This document shows positions 37,618 through 46,115 of a stretch of DNA of 64,000 nucleotides, one piece after another. This DNA comes from JAVBPA01 sp031549925 (lineage in GTDB: Bacteria; Bacillota; Clostridia; Oscillospirales; CAG-272). The DNA lies in NCBI GenBank assembly GCA_031549925.1, contig JAVBPA010000017.1, positions 25,437-89,436 on the forward strand, written 5' to 3'. A program made the position numbers and the translations under genes. The notes beneath the pieces are model-generated. The model had not been told where the DNA came from. It saw nothing but the letters and a program-made list of their open reading frames with translations, and did no database searches. Position 1 is the stretch's first letter; every line of letters starts with the position of its first letter.

Positions 37618-37662
37618 TAAAAAAATATACGCAAACTGTTTTATTTTCAGCTTGCGTATATA
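37618..37662 (-). terminator. Attenuator terminator before the methyltransferase operon
   Basis: On the minus strand, TATACGCAA with CTG pairs with CAG and TTGCGTATA (37625-37637 and 37649-37661 region) and is followed by TTTTTTT. The methyltransferase ribosome binding site starts directly after the U-run, so any transcript from the promoter at 37868-37896 must read through it. Confidence 0.85.
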
Positions 37663-37687
37663 CCTGTATTATAATATAAATTGTATA

Positions 37688-37834
37688 TCAAACATTTAAA
37701 TTTTTATATTTATGTTTAATATTATATTTATAATTAAAGGTACAAAAGCACAAGCCTGCAAATTTAGGTTGAGTTCCCATATCTGATGCAGACCATCTAT
37801 TATTTGTTACAGTATTCATATTATGAATATTCAT
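37688..37834 (-). CDS. Upstream ORF, candidate attenuation leader peptide (48 aa)
   Basis: ATG at 37834-37832, stop TGA at 37690-37688. The peptide contains the stretch NNRWSASDMGTQPKFAG followed by LCFCTFN and a Lys/Tyr/Asn-rich tail. It lies between a perfect promoter and an intrinsic terminator. Both nucleotide and peptide sequence recall, from memory only, the leader ORF ahead of tet(M)-type genes; this is unverified. Start signals are weak (GGAAAAG nearby). Confidence 0.55.
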   Translation of the reverse strand: MNIHNMNTVTNNRWSASDMGTQPKFAGLCFCTFNYKYNIKHKYKNLNV

Positions 37835-37861
37835 ACTTTTCCGTACCTTTAAATAAAAATT
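37736..37861 (-). promoter_or_regulatory. Structured leader RNA of the methyltransferase operon
   Basis: GTACCTTT (37843-37850) and AAAGGTAC (37736-37743) close a long-range 8-bp stem. Inside it are a hairpin with tandem G-A mismatches (about 37811-37835) and an 8-bp wobble-rich stem (GGTCTGCA with TGCAGGCT on the minus strand). The uORF runs through the whole fold, so ribosome position would change the structure. Confidence 0.5.
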
Positions 37862-37867
37862 TCGCTA

Positions 37868-37896
37868 ATTATAACATAGCAATATCTATATGTCAA
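37868..37896 (-). promoter_or_regulatory. Consensus promoter of the methyltransferase operon leader
   Basis: On the minus strand, a perfect TTGACA (37891-37896), 17-bp spacer and perfect TATAAT (37868-37873). This is the best sigma-A match in the window, placed about 270 bp ahead of the coding region. Confidence 0.85.
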
Positions 37897-37922
37897 TAGA
37901 TATTTTAATTATATCATATAAA

Positions 37923-38612
37923 TTAATTTTGCTTGTCCAGCATTTTATAAGCTATTGCCGCAAGAGCCGCACCTGCGAGAGGAGCTAAAATAAATACCCA
38001 AACCTGCGAAAGTGCCGTTCCGCCGGCAAGCAAAGCCGGGCCGAATGAACGTGCGGGGTTTACTGATGTTCCGGTAAAAGGAATTCCTAATATATGTACA
38101 AGTGTTAATGTAAGACCTATTACAAGACCGGCAACCGAAGAATTATTAATACGTGAAGTAACACCTAATATAGCGAATATAAATACAAATGTGAGGACAA
38201 CTTCAACTAATAACGCTTGCCATAATTCGATTCCGAGAGCAGAAGAAGTGCCATAACCATTTGTTCCGAGAGAAGCATTTGAATTGAAAAAAGCGCAAAG
38301 CAACCCTGCTCCCGCTATAGCTCCTAAGAACTGAGCACAGATATATCCGATAAAATCAATAACCGAAAGTTTTTTTGTTATCAGCATAGCCAGCGAAACG
38401 GCAGGATTTATATGGCAACCGGATATATTACCTATAGAATATGCGGTGGCGACGATTGATAAACCGAAAGCGAATGCTATTAATAATGTAGAAAAAGCAA
38501 GAGGGATAGAAGCCCCGTCTGATGTTAGCAGATTGTTTGCTGCAACTGCGCTTCCGCAACCGAAAACTACAAGAATCGCCGTCCCTATAAATTCCGCAAT
38601 ATATTTTTTCAT
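37923..38612 (-). CDS. aqpZ: Aquaporin Z-type water channel
   Basis: 229 aa from the ATG at 38612, which has AAGGAGG upstream; the longer reading from 38675 overlaps the promoter. Six transmembrane helices with two NPA motifs (CHINPAVSLA and TSVNPARSFGP). His in LTLVHIL and Arg in NPAR match the narrow water-selective filter of AqpZ rather than a glycerol facilitator. It mediates rapid water movement across the inner membrane. Confidence 0.94.
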   Translation of the reverse strand: MKKYIAEFIGTAILVVFGCGSAVAANNLLTSDGASIPLAFSTLLIAFAFGLSIVATAYSIGNISGCHINPAVSLAMLITKKLSVIDFIGYICAQFLGAIAGAGLLCAFFNSNASLGTNGYGTSSALGIELWQALLVEVVLTFVFIFAILGVTSRINNSSVAGLVIGLTLTLVHILGIPFTGTSVNPARSFGPALLAGGTALSQVWVFILAPLAGAALAAIAYKMLDKQN

Positions 38613-38646
38613 AATCTTTTCCTCCTTAAAATATAATATGGCAAAT

Positions 38647-38675
38647 ATGTTAACACAAAATCGCAACATTGTCAA
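38647..38675 (-). promoter_or_regulatory. aqpZ promoter
   Basis: Minus-strand TTGACA (38670-38675) and TAACAT (38647-38652) with a 17-bp spacer, about 35 bp before the start codon. Confidence 0.7.
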
Positions 38676-38892
38676 TTATATTGATAATATTATTTAATAA
38701 AATTTACTTTACAATATACAATTATATATTTATATTAACAAAAAGATAAAACAATTCATAAATTATTAATTCGTATAATAATTATTATTGTTATAATTTA
38801 CGGTAAAATATAAGCAAGAAGATATAAATTATAATATACATAGATATAATTTAAAAAGAAAGCTGGGATAAATCATACCATTACAAACTTTT

Positions 38893-39630
38893 TTGCGCTA
38901 CGAAAAAAAATATTTAATGACAAATGAAAAATTAGCATTAATATTACCTGAAATAAATAAAAACATGACTCCCGATATTTATTGTACCGAAGGTAAAAGA
39001 TATTCGGTTTACAATATTTATTTTGACAATGATACAAATGATATAATAAGACATTCTGTTTCATCACCGTATTATAAAGAAAAATTGAGACTTCGTTCTT
39101 ATTTTGAATATCCCAAAAGCGAAGATTCAGTTTTTATGGAAATAAAAAAAAAGACCGGCAAAATCGTATCAAAACGAAGAGCTATTCTTACATATGAACA
39201 GTCCAAAGAATACATATATAAAAATATCATTCCAAAAGAATCCGCTTATATGCAAAAACAAGTTCTTTGTGAAATAAATTATTTTATAAATACATACAAA
39301 GTTAAACCGGCGGTTTATATCTGTTACGACCGTTATGCTTTTTTCGGGAATGAAGATAATACTTTCAGACTGACAATTGATTCCAATATTAGATCAAGAA
39401 GAAACAATTTAAGTTTTGATTACGGCTCAGCCGGAACTAAAATTATTGATGATAATCAATGTTTGATGGAAATAAAAATCAGCGGAGCTATTCCTCTTTG
39501 GCTGGTTAAGATAATATCACGTTACGAAATATACAGTACTTCGTTTTCAAAATACGGACAGGAATATCAAAAGCAAAAAACATTTGAAATTAATAATGAC
39601 GATAGTATTATATTAAACGCAGTTTTTTAA
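38893..39630 (+). CDS. VTC-domain protein (polyphosphate polymerase-like)
   Basis: About 245 aa. VTC tunnel-domain features: RYEKKYL at the start, KLRLRSYF, FMEIKKKTGKIVSKRR, ICYDRYAF and a final MEIKISGAIPLWL. Yeast Vtc4 uses this basic tunnel to make polyphosphate from ATP; bacterial members are thought to do likewise. The start is uncertain. The coordinate given is a TTG without a Shine-Dalgarno, yet in-frame upstream codons encode a family-like PLQTF preceded by ATA and ATC only, so a non-standard start near 38872-38875 is possible. DUF4956 follows 80 bp later. Confidence 0.85.
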   Translation: MRYEKKYLMTNEKLALILPEINKNMTPDIYCTEGKRYSVYNIYFDNDTNDIIRHSVSSPYYKEKLRLRSYFEYPKSEDSVFMEIKKKTGKIVSKRRAILTYEQSKEYIYKNIIPKESAYMQKQVLCEINYFINTYKVKPAVYICYDRYAFFGNEDNTFRLTIDSNIRSRRNNLSFDYGSAGTKIIDDNQCLMEIKISGAIPLWLVKIISRYEIYSTSFSKYGQEYQKQKTFEINNDDSIILNAVF

Positions 39631-39710
39631 ATCATTATCCTTGTTTTTTAATAATATATTAATTAAAACAGGATTATTATACATTATAATTACACTAATC
39701 GGAGATAACT

Positions 39711-40406
39711 ATGCTAGAAGAATTATTTGCAACAATAATACCGGAAACTGCACAGCTGGAAATATTTGATGTTTTAATATTGTTAATGGCGTCGCTTTTA
39801 TTCGGATTTATTATTAGTGTTTTTTATCTTATAAATCATCGAAAAAAAGGCTGGATGCAATCTTTTGTTATAACGCTTATTATGCTTCCGCCTGTTATAG
39901 CTATAATTATTATTTTGGTTGGCAACAGCGCGGCGAGAGCTTTGGGATTAGCCGGAGCGTTTTCGCTGGTGCGTTTTCGCAGCGCTCCCGGTGATCCTAA
40001 AGATATTGCATATGTATTCTTTTCACTTGCTATCGGGTTAGCCTGCGGAATCGGATATATCGCATATGCAGCAGTATTTACAATAATTTTATGCATTGTA
40101 CTGATGATTTTGGAATTGTTAAATTACGCAACTCCCAATAAATCAAACTTATCTCTCAAAATAACTATTCCCGAAAATTTAAATTATAAAAATTTATATG
40201 ATGATATTTTAAATAAATATACAAAAAGATGGATACAGAAAAGAATCAAAACAACCGATTTCGGTTCGCTTTTTGAAATTAGTTATGAAATAACTATAAA
40301 AAATGATATTGATGAAAAAGAATTTATCGATGAGATAAGACAAAGAAACGGTAATTTACCTGTTCAGCTTACCCTTAAGGAATATGATGACGTTCCTGCG
40401 GGTTAA
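39711..40406 (+). CDS. DUF4956 membrane protein
   Basis: 231 aa. Three or four transmembrane helices (about 15-40, 55-75, 85-105, 112-140) include the conserved GNSAARALGLAGAFSLVRFRSAPGDPKDI-type cytosolic loop, seen here at about residues 68-97. A C-terminal ferredoxin-like cytosolic domain (about 150-231) ends DDVPAG. DUF4956 proteins are regularly encoded next to VTC and CotH genes and may form the membrane part of a polyphosphate or surface-modification system (inference from neighbourhood). Confidence 0.9.
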   Translation: MLEELFATIIPETAQLEIFDVLILLMASLLFGFIISVFYLINHRKKGWMQSFVITLIMLPPVIAIIIILVGNSAARALGLAGAFSLVRFRSAPGDPKDIAYVFFSLAIGLACGIGYIAYAAVFTIILCIVLMILELLNYATPNKSNLSLKITIPENLNYKNLYDDILNKYTKRWIQKRIKTTDFGSLFEISYEITIKNDIDEKEFIDEIRQRNGNLPVQLTLKEYDDVPAG

Positions 40407-40525
40407 TGATTTTATGTTAACTATTAAAGAAGCGGTCGCTTTTGAAAAAGCTCCGCAAAACTTTAAAAACAATTTATAAAACTCTTTTATTTAATAACAT
40501 ACCCAGCGAACTATGCTTACAATTT

Positions 40526-40558
40526 GAAAAAAACCGGGTCAAACCGGTTTTTGTTTTT
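40526..40558. terminator. Bidirectional terminator between DUF4956 and the MgsA-like gene
   Basis: A 9-10-bp stem (AAAAACCGG with CCGGTTTTT) around GTCAAA, with TTTTTGTTTTT on the plus strand and a T-run on the minus strand. It separates convergent genes. Confidence 0.85.
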
Positions 40559-40572
40559 AAAATGAAATTGTA

Positions 40573-41004
40573 TTAATAATATTTGTTTTTGCGGTTGATT
40601 CCGGATTTTGGATTTATAATATCTCTCCAGTCAAGATCTCCCTTTTCAAGTGCGCGAACCAATATTTCCGCAGTTGCTATATTTGTCGCAACGGGGACAT
40701 TGTGAATGTCGCATAAACGAAGAATATTATTTTCGATATCTTTAGTCCCTACGTTTGGAGATGTATCTCTGAAAAACAATAACAAATCAATTTCGTCATA
40801 AGCTATACGCGATGATATTTGCTGTGCTCCGCCGTAATCACCGGAGAGGAGTTTTTCTATTTTTAAACCTGTAGCTTCCGATATATAATTACCGGTACTG
40901 TTTGTCGCGCAGAGTGTGTGTCTGCTTAATATTCCGCAATACGCTATACAGAATTGTGTCATCAATTCTTTCTTTTTATCGTCCGCTATAATAGCTATTT
41001 CCAT
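40573..41004 (-). CDS. Methylglyoxal synthase homologue lacking active-site residues
   Basis: 143 aa, full length and collinear with MgsA. The catalytic Asp of the GGDQQ motif is Ala60 (GGAQQ), the His of AHD is Asp8 (ADDK), and the PHDPD/PHEPD His is Gly86 (VGTKD). TGTTG reads TNSTG. The phosphate-side LSG and the VATNIATAEILVRALEKGDLDWRD tail remain. MgsA makes methylglyoxal from dihydroxyacetone phosphate; this copy is unlikely to do so. It could be a metabolite sensor (inference). Confidence 0.85.
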   Translation of the reverse strand: MEIAIIADDKKKELMTQFCIAYCGILSRHTLCATNSTGNYISEATGLKIEKLLSGDYGGAQQISSRIAYDEIDLLLFFRDTSPNVGTKDIENNILRLCDIHNVPVATNIATAEILVRALEKGDLDWRDIINPKSGINRKNKYY

Positions 41005-41545
41005 TTTTAAGCAAACTCTCCTTCTCTGGTGTGTATTTTTTATTTAATCTGCTGAAAACATATTTACAGCTTTTGTTTTGCATATTTATAATATAAAATA
41101 AATTTATTATATCAATTATTATAAATAAAAATAATACTGTCATAAAGCTGCAAATATATAATATATTCTATCATAAAGTGTATATGCGTGTCAATAAGAA
41201 CTATTAATATTTCCAAAAGAAAAGCATGAAAAATTGTGTTTTTTAAATATTAATTATAAATATTGTATAAAAATTAAAAAATCAACACATATCAATATAA
41301 ATTTTTTCTTATATATTATTATCATTGACATAATATATATCAGAATCAACTGTATATGATATAATTGCTATAAATATAAAATGTATTTTTTATATGTAAC
41401 TTTTATCTTAAATATTTAATATCACTATTGTAATAGTGTTGCAATAGATATATAATTATCTTTGAGTAAATAATTATATTACAAAAAAACATAAAAATTA
41501 TTTGTAATAAATTATGGAAAATAATTAAAAGGTGTAATTTTTATA
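41005..41545. other. 541-bp AT-rich intergenic region
   Basis: Divergent spacer between the MgsA-like gene and xpaC. Beyond the promoter and palindrome at 41423-41456, only AT-rich sequence with no ORF longer than about 20 codons was seen. The left end carries GGAGAG, the ribosome binding site of the MgsA-like gene on the minus strand. Confidence 0.6.
41423..41456 (+). promoter_or_regulatory. xpaC operon promoter with overlapping palindrome
   Basis: TTGTAA (41428-41433) and TATAAT (41451-41456) with a 17-bp spacer. The perfect inverted repeat CACTATT-GT-AATAGTG (41423-41438) covers the -35 element, the position expected of a repressor operator. The regulator is unknown. Confidence 0.5.
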
Positions 41546-42205
41546 ATGAATGAAAATAATAATGAATATGATATAAAACTGAAAAGATCTCCGTTGCCGT
41601 ATATCGGAGTGGGGGCGTTTTGGTTTATTTGGGCTTTTTTATTTCCATTGTATTTGTGGTATCATTTTATAATTGTAGCTGCTCTTTCATGCGGAGTATA
41701 TTTTGTTGGTAACCGTGTATTCCCGCCGAAACAAATAAAAGTTCCGCGTATACCGAAACTTGAAACATCGGGTGTTGACGATGTGGACCATCAGTTAAAA
41801 GCTTCGTATAAACTTTTAGGGAATATTGAAGAATCCACAAAAATAGTACAGACAATAAATTCTTCTCTTGCGGCTGAATCGCATGAATTAGTTATGTCCG
41901 GATATAAAATATTAAATTATATCGCAAAATACCCAGACAGAATACAACTGGTCAGACGATTTTTAACATATTATGTCCCGACACTTGATAAATTACTCGA
42001 TTCATATATAGATTTCCGCAGACATGATGCGGCCCGGGAAACTGTTAGGGAAATAGAAGAAGCTGTTCCCGCTATGAAAGCAGTTTTTATTAAGCAGCTT
42101 AATAAGCTTATGGAAGACCGTGAGCTTGATATTTCAACCGATATCGATGTATTGGAAGCAAAACTCGCGGGTGACGGAATTAAAAACAATATTGATAATA
42201 AATAA
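41546..42205 (+). CDS. XpaC-family membrane protein
   Basis: 219 aa. Two N-terminal hydrophobic helices (about 17-55), then a cytosolic helical domain with the conserved pattern DHQLKASYKLLGNIEESTK. The family (5-bromo-4-chloroindolyl phosphate hydrolysis protein, XpaC) is typically encoded directly before TelA, as here (20-bp gap). The biochemical role is unknown. AAAGGTG precedes the start. Confidence 0.85.
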   Translation: MNENNNEYDIKLKRSPLPYIGVGAFWFIWAFLFPLYLWYHFIIVAALSCGVYFVGNRVFPPKQIKVPRIPKLETSGVDDVDHQLKASYKLLGNIEESTKIVQTINSSLAAESHELVMSGYKILNYIAKYPDRIQLVRRFLTYYVPTLDKLLDSYIDFRRHDAARETVREIEEAVPAMKAVFIKQLNKLMEDRELDISTDIDVLEAKLAGDGIKNNIDNK

Positions 42206-42225
42206 ATATTTTTGAGGTAAATAAA

Positions 42226-43365
42226 ATGAATGAACCTAAAATTGAACTCACGTTAAATCCTACGCTTACATTAACGGAAAATAATACTCCGTCACCCGAA
42301 CGCGCCGCTTCCGCAACCGTTGAAGAAGTTGTATTTGATGAAAAAAGATTAAGCGAAGCAGAACGCCAAATGGTAGATGATTTTTCTAAAAAAATAGATT
42401 TAAAAAATTCAGCGGTTGTTTTACAATACGGTTCCGGAGCGCAAACTAAAATAGCGGATTTTTCCGATACCGCATTAGGTAACGTGCGTTCAATGGATTT
42501 GGGCGAGGTTGGAAATATGGTTACGAATTTAGTCGTAGAACTTCGCGGTTTTGGTCTTGAAGAAGAACAAAAGGGATTAAAAGGCGTTTTTAAAAAAGCG
42601 GGTAACAAAATCGAATTAATGAAAGCAAAGTATGATAAAGCTTCTGTTAACGTAGAAAAAATTATAACTTCTTTGGAATCGCACCAGGATCGTTTAATAA
42701 AGGATATCGCAGTACTTGACAAATTGTATGAAGCAAACCTTGTAAATTTTAAAGAATTATCAATGTATATAATAGCGGGAAAGAAATGCCTTAAAAATGC
42801 AAGAGAAAAAGATTTAAAAGCGTTTATTGATAAAGCTCATGAAACAGGTTTGCCTGAGGACGCGCAGACAGCCAATGATTTTGCCTCGCTTTGCGACCGG
42901 TTTGAAAAAAGAATATATGATCTTGAACTTACAAGAATTGTTTCGATTCAAATGGCTCCGCAAATCAGGCTTGTACAAAACAATGATACTGTTATGGCGG
43001 AAAAAATACAATCTACCATTGTAAATACAATTCCGTTATGGAAGAGCCAAATGGTTATTGCGCTGGGTCTCGCACATTCACAAGAAGCTATAGCCGCGCA
43101 AAGAGCTGTGACAAACATGACAAACGAATTACTTAAAAAGAATGCCGATGCTTTGAAAATGGGAACAATTGAAACAGCAAAAGAAGCTGAACGCGGAGTT
43201 GTTGATATCGAAACATTGCAATATACAAATGAATCCCTTATAAATACATTGGATGAAGTAATAAAAATTCAAGATGAAGGAAAACAACGCAGACACAACG
43301 CCGAAGCCGAACTTCAAAAAATCGAAGGCCAGCTAAGAAAAAAACTGCTTGAAATTAAAAATTAA
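42226..43365 (+). CDS. TelA-like toxic anion resistance protein
   Basis: 379 aa, almost wholly helical and rich in charged residues. The TelA/KlaA pattern is visible: AERQMVDDFSKKIDLKN near residues 45-62, LGNVRSMDLGEVGNMV, then DRLIKDIAVLDKLYEAN and MAPQIRLVQ. Members are linked to tellurite, bacteriocin and cell-envelope stress resistance; no enzymatic activity is established. GAGGT lies before the start. Second gene of the XpaC-TelA-LemA-TPM cluster. Confidence 0.9.
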   Translation: MNEPKIELTLNPTLTLTENNTPSPERAASATVEEVVFDEKRLSEAERQMVDDFSKKIDLKNSAVVLQYGSGAQTKIADFSDTALGNVRSMDLGEVGNMVTNLVVELRGFGLEEEQKGLKGVFKKAGNKIELMKAKYDKASVNVEKIITSLESHQDRLIKDIAVLDKLYEANLVNFKELSMYIIAGKKCLKNAREKDLKAFIDKAHETGLPEDAQTANDFASLCDRFEKRIYDLELTRIVSIQMAPQIRLVQNNDTVMAEKIQSTIVNTIPLWKSQMVIALGLAHSQEAIAAQRAVTNMTNELLKKNADALKMGTIETAKEAERGVVDIETLQYTNESLINTLDEVIKIQDEGKQRRHNAEAELQKIEGQLRKKLLEIKN

Positions 43366-43383
43366 TTATTAAGTTATATAAAA

Positions 43384-43932
43384 ATGAAAAAACAAAACTT
43401 GATACTTGCCGTTATACTGATGATTATATTAGTCATTGCATCATCATTTATCGGTACATGGCGTACATTTTCAAAAATGAAAAGCGATTTAGATGAAATG
43501 TTTATAAACGGTATTGAAGATGACGGATTCAGTATTCAAAATGATTTAAATCAAATTGTTTTTGAATCATTTAATTTAATTACGGTTGCTAAAAATTATT
43601 ATCCCGAAACCGATGATTCTTTGATTTTGGTATCTGAAACACGTGATAATTTGATATCCGCACAAACTCCTTCTGAAAAATATGCTTCTAATATAAAACT
43701 AACACAGGCAGTGACAGAATTGTATTATAAAATAAAATCAACCGAAAACATTAGGGATGATTATTTAAATTTAGCAAAACAATATTATACTGAAATTCAA
43801 TCCCGTAACGACACAATGAAAAATGACGGTTATAATAGTGAAGCAAAAAAATTCAATGATAATCTTTCAAAAATACCTGCGGTTTTTTTCGCTCCGATAT
43901 TAGGATTCGATAAAGCAGAATTATTTCAATAA
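43384..43932 (+). CDS. LemA-like membrane-anchored helical protein
   Basis: 182 aa. One N-terminal transmembrane helix (about 7-25) is followed by a long helical bundle. The pattern QNDLNQIVFESFNLITVAKNYYPE and the late NDNLSKIPAVFFAPILGF correspond to LemA, whose usual ending has phenylalanine-rich FPxxxxA motifs. Function is unknown; LemA is often encoded beside TPM-domain proteins. No Shine-Dalgarno sequence is visible, so translation may depend on telA upstream (18-bp gap). Confidence 0.75.
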   Translation: MKKQNLILAVILMIILVIASSFIGTWRTFSKMKSDLDEMFINGIEDDGFSIQNDLNQIVFESFNLITVAKNYYPETDDSLILVSETRDNLISAQTPSEKYASNIKLTQAVTELYYKIKSTENIRDDYLNLAKQYYTEIQSRNDTMKNDGYNSEAKKFNDNLSKIPAVFFAPILGFDKAELFQ

Positions 43933-43943
43933 TAAAATAAATA

Positions 43944-44873
43944 ATGAAATTTAAAACAAAAAATTATATATTCTTTACCTTATATATCTTTGCTTTTTTA
44001 TATTTATCATCATTTGCTGTATATGCAGTAAAAGTTCCCAAAGCTACCGATGTTTTTTATGTTGCTGATTTTGCCGATGTTATAAATTCCGATACAGAAG
44101 ATTACATTGTTTCTAATAATGACTATCTGTATGAAAAATGCGGTGCTCAAATTGTTATTGTTACGATAAACGGTTTGGGCGGGGAAAATATAGAACAATA
44201 CGCCAATGCGGTTTTTAATGAATGGGGAATCGGTTCTTCTGAAAAAAACAACGGGGTTCTGTTTTTAATGTCTATCGGTGATGAAGATTATTGGGCAGTG
44301 CAGGGAAAAGGACTGGAAAATCAATTAAGCAGCGGTTCTTTGGGGATAATTCTTGATGATTATGTGGAATCATATTATGCTGACGGTAATTACAGTGAAG
44401 CAGCAAAAGCTTTCTTTTACGCTGTTAATAATAAATTATTAAATCTATACGGTTTTTCAGAAAATCAATATAACGGAGATTACAATAATCAATCACCGGA
44501 TGAACAAGAAGGCGAAAATAATACAAGAGTTGGATATTACGGGTTTTTCAATTTTATATTCTTGTTTATCATTATTATTGTGATAAATTCCGCAATGCGC
44601 GGATTTTCATTTTTCGGCTTTAACAGATACCGGAGAGGGTTCGGCAGCATTTTCCCATTTTTCTTTTTTGGTCCGAGAGGACCTCGCGGACCGGGAGGTC
44701 CGGGGGGATTCGGCGGCTTCGGCGGAGGTAATAACGGCGGCAGAGGAGGAGGCGGAAGAAGCGGCGGCGGGGGATTCGGAGGATCAGGAAGATCAGGCGG
44801 AGGTTTCGGAGGTTCAAGAGGAGGCGGAGGAGGATCATCACGCGGAGGAGGAGCCGGAAGAGGCAGACGCTGA
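43944..44873 (+). CDS. TPM-domain membrane protein with Gly/Arg-rich tail
   Basis: 309 aa. A signal peptide or anchor (1-28), a TPM domain (about 33-165; ADFADVINSDTEDYI, GAQIVIVTINGL, NNGVLFLMSI), a transmembrane helix (about 198-215) and a C-terminal tail from about residue 245 made almost only of Gly, Arg and Ser. TPM domains act in photosystem repair in plants and as phosphatase-like or envelope proteins in bacteria. The GGR-rich tail is a low-complexity cytosolic end of the type seen in this family. It follows LemA by 11 bp. Confidence 0.87.
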   Translation: MKFKTKNYIFFTLYIFAFLYLSSFAVYAVKVPKATDVFYVADFADVINSDTEDYIVSNNDYLYEKCGAQIVIVTINGLGGENIEQYANAVFNEWGIGSSEKNNGVLFLMSIGDEDYWAVQGKGLENQLSSGSLGIILDDYVESYYADGNYSEAAKAFFYAVNNKLLNLYGFSENQYNGDYNNQSPDEQEGENNTRVGYYGFFNFIFLFIIIIVINSAMRGFSFFGFNRYRRGFGSIFPFFFFGPRGPRGPGGPGGFGGFGGGNNGGRGGGGRSGGGGFGGSGRSGGGFGGSRGGGGGSSRGGGAGRGRR

Positions 44874-44929
44874 AAATAAAGCTGATGCTGATGTTTATGT
44901 TTAATTAATTAACCGGCAATATTTTTATA

Positions 44930-45517
44930 ATGACAAAAAAACAATTGTATCTGCACTTATTTATAGATACAATTTACACGGCGACCCTGGCTTTCGGCGG
45001 AGGTATGGTTGTTTTGGGTATGATAAGGCGGCTGTATGTTAAAAAGTATGGCTGTTTGACAGACGATGAGCTGACAGACCTGATAGCTCTCGCGCAATCG
45101 GCTCCGGGCGCTATATCAGCCAATACATTCATGATGGTAGGGTATAATCTTGCGGGTTTCGGCGGAGCTGTAATAACAATGATAGCGAATATTATACCTC
45201 CGCTTATTATAATAACTTTGCTTTCCTTTTTTTATAACTATATCCGTGATAATATAGTCGCGGAATACATATTGAAAGCGATGCGTGCGGGAGTAGGAGC
45301 GGTTATTATCAGCATTTGTACTGATATGATAATTAATGTAACAAAAAAAGGAAACAGAATATTTTCTGTTTTATTGCTGACAGCTGCTTTCATAGCTTCC
45401 TATATCATAAAATTTCCCGCAGTATATATTATTATTTTATCCGCTGCTTCAGGTGTGATATTTTATTATATAAATTTTAAGATATCTTTGAAAAAAAGCG
45501 GGGATAATAAAAAATGA
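44930..45517 (+). CDS. CHR-domain chromate transporter, first half
   Basis: 195 aa with about five to six hydrophobic segments and the CHR signature FGGGMVVLGMIRR and IALAQSAPGAISANTF. It is one half of a short-chain CHR pair; the two halves together correspond to a ChrA-type transporter. The natural substrate need not be chromate. No Shine-Dalgarno is visible. The stop overlaps the next start. Confidence 0.9.
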   Translation: MTKKQLYLHLFIDTIYTATLAFGGGMVVLGMIRRLYVKKYGCLTDDELTDLIALAQSAPGAISANTFMMVGYNLAGFGGAVITMIANIIPPLIIITLLSFFYNYIRDNIVAEYILKAMRAGVGAVIISICTDMIINVTKKGNRIFSVLLLTAAFIASYIIKFPAVYIIILSAASGVIFYYINFKISLKKSGDNKK

Positions 45518-46089
45518 TATATCTTAAAATATTTTTATGTTATTTTCAAATCGGGTTATTCAGCGTGGGCGGAGGACATGCTTCAATTCCAATTATTAAA
45601 TCCATGGTTGTTGATATACGTGGCTGGATGACAATGGGCGAATTCTTGGATATGGTTACAATAGCTGAAATGACACCCGGACCTTTCGCATTAAATTCCG
45701 CAACTTTTGTCGGAAATAAATTGGGAGGAATCGGAGGAGGTGCACTGGCGACATTTTCTTGTATGCTTCCTTCTCTTCTTATTATATTATTACTTGCGTT
45801 TTTATATAAAAAATATAAAAATTTATCTGCAGTGAGCTGGGGTTTGTCGGGGGTTCGTCCAGCAGTTGCCGCTTTGATAGCCGGAGCGGGAATATCGATA
45901 TTGATGATGTCTTTGTTTGAAACTAATGTTATAAATGAAATAAAAAGCATCGATTTTATTGCCATAGTTTTGGCAGCCGCAGCTTTTTTTATACTCAGGT
46001 GGAAAAAAATAAATCCTGTATTGATGATAATTTTAACCGGGGTATGCGGAGCGGGTATTTACTTGATTAAGGATATGATTTTAAAATAA
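45514..46089 (+). CDS. CHR-domain chromate transporter, second half
   Basis: 191 aa. The signature FSVGGGHASIPII, then MVTIAEMTPGPFALNSATFVG, marks the second CHR domain. Start overlaps the first-half gene by four bases (ATGA), so the subunits should be made in equal amounts and probably form a heteromer in the membrane. Cotranscription with the XpaC-TPM genes is possible, since no terminator intervenes. Confidence 0.92.
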   Translation: MIYLKIFLCYFQIGLFSVGGGHASIPIIKSMVVDIRGWMTMGEFLDMVTIAEMTPGPFALNSATFVGNKLGGIGGGALATFSCMLPSLLIILLLAFLYKKYKNLSAVSWGLSGVRPAVAALIAGAGISILMMSLFETNVINEIKSIDFIAIVLAAAAFFILRWKKINPVLMIILTGVCGAGIYLIKDMILK

Positions 46090-46115
46090 AATAAAGCTCA
46101 AGAAAAGAGGTAAAA

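Noticed and set aside
44668..44904. Plus-strand acidic ORF of 78 aa inside the TPM gene
   Set aside because: It is the shifted frame of the GGA/GGC-rich Gly-Arg repeat, which automatically reads as Glu/Ala/Asp; no ribosome binding site.
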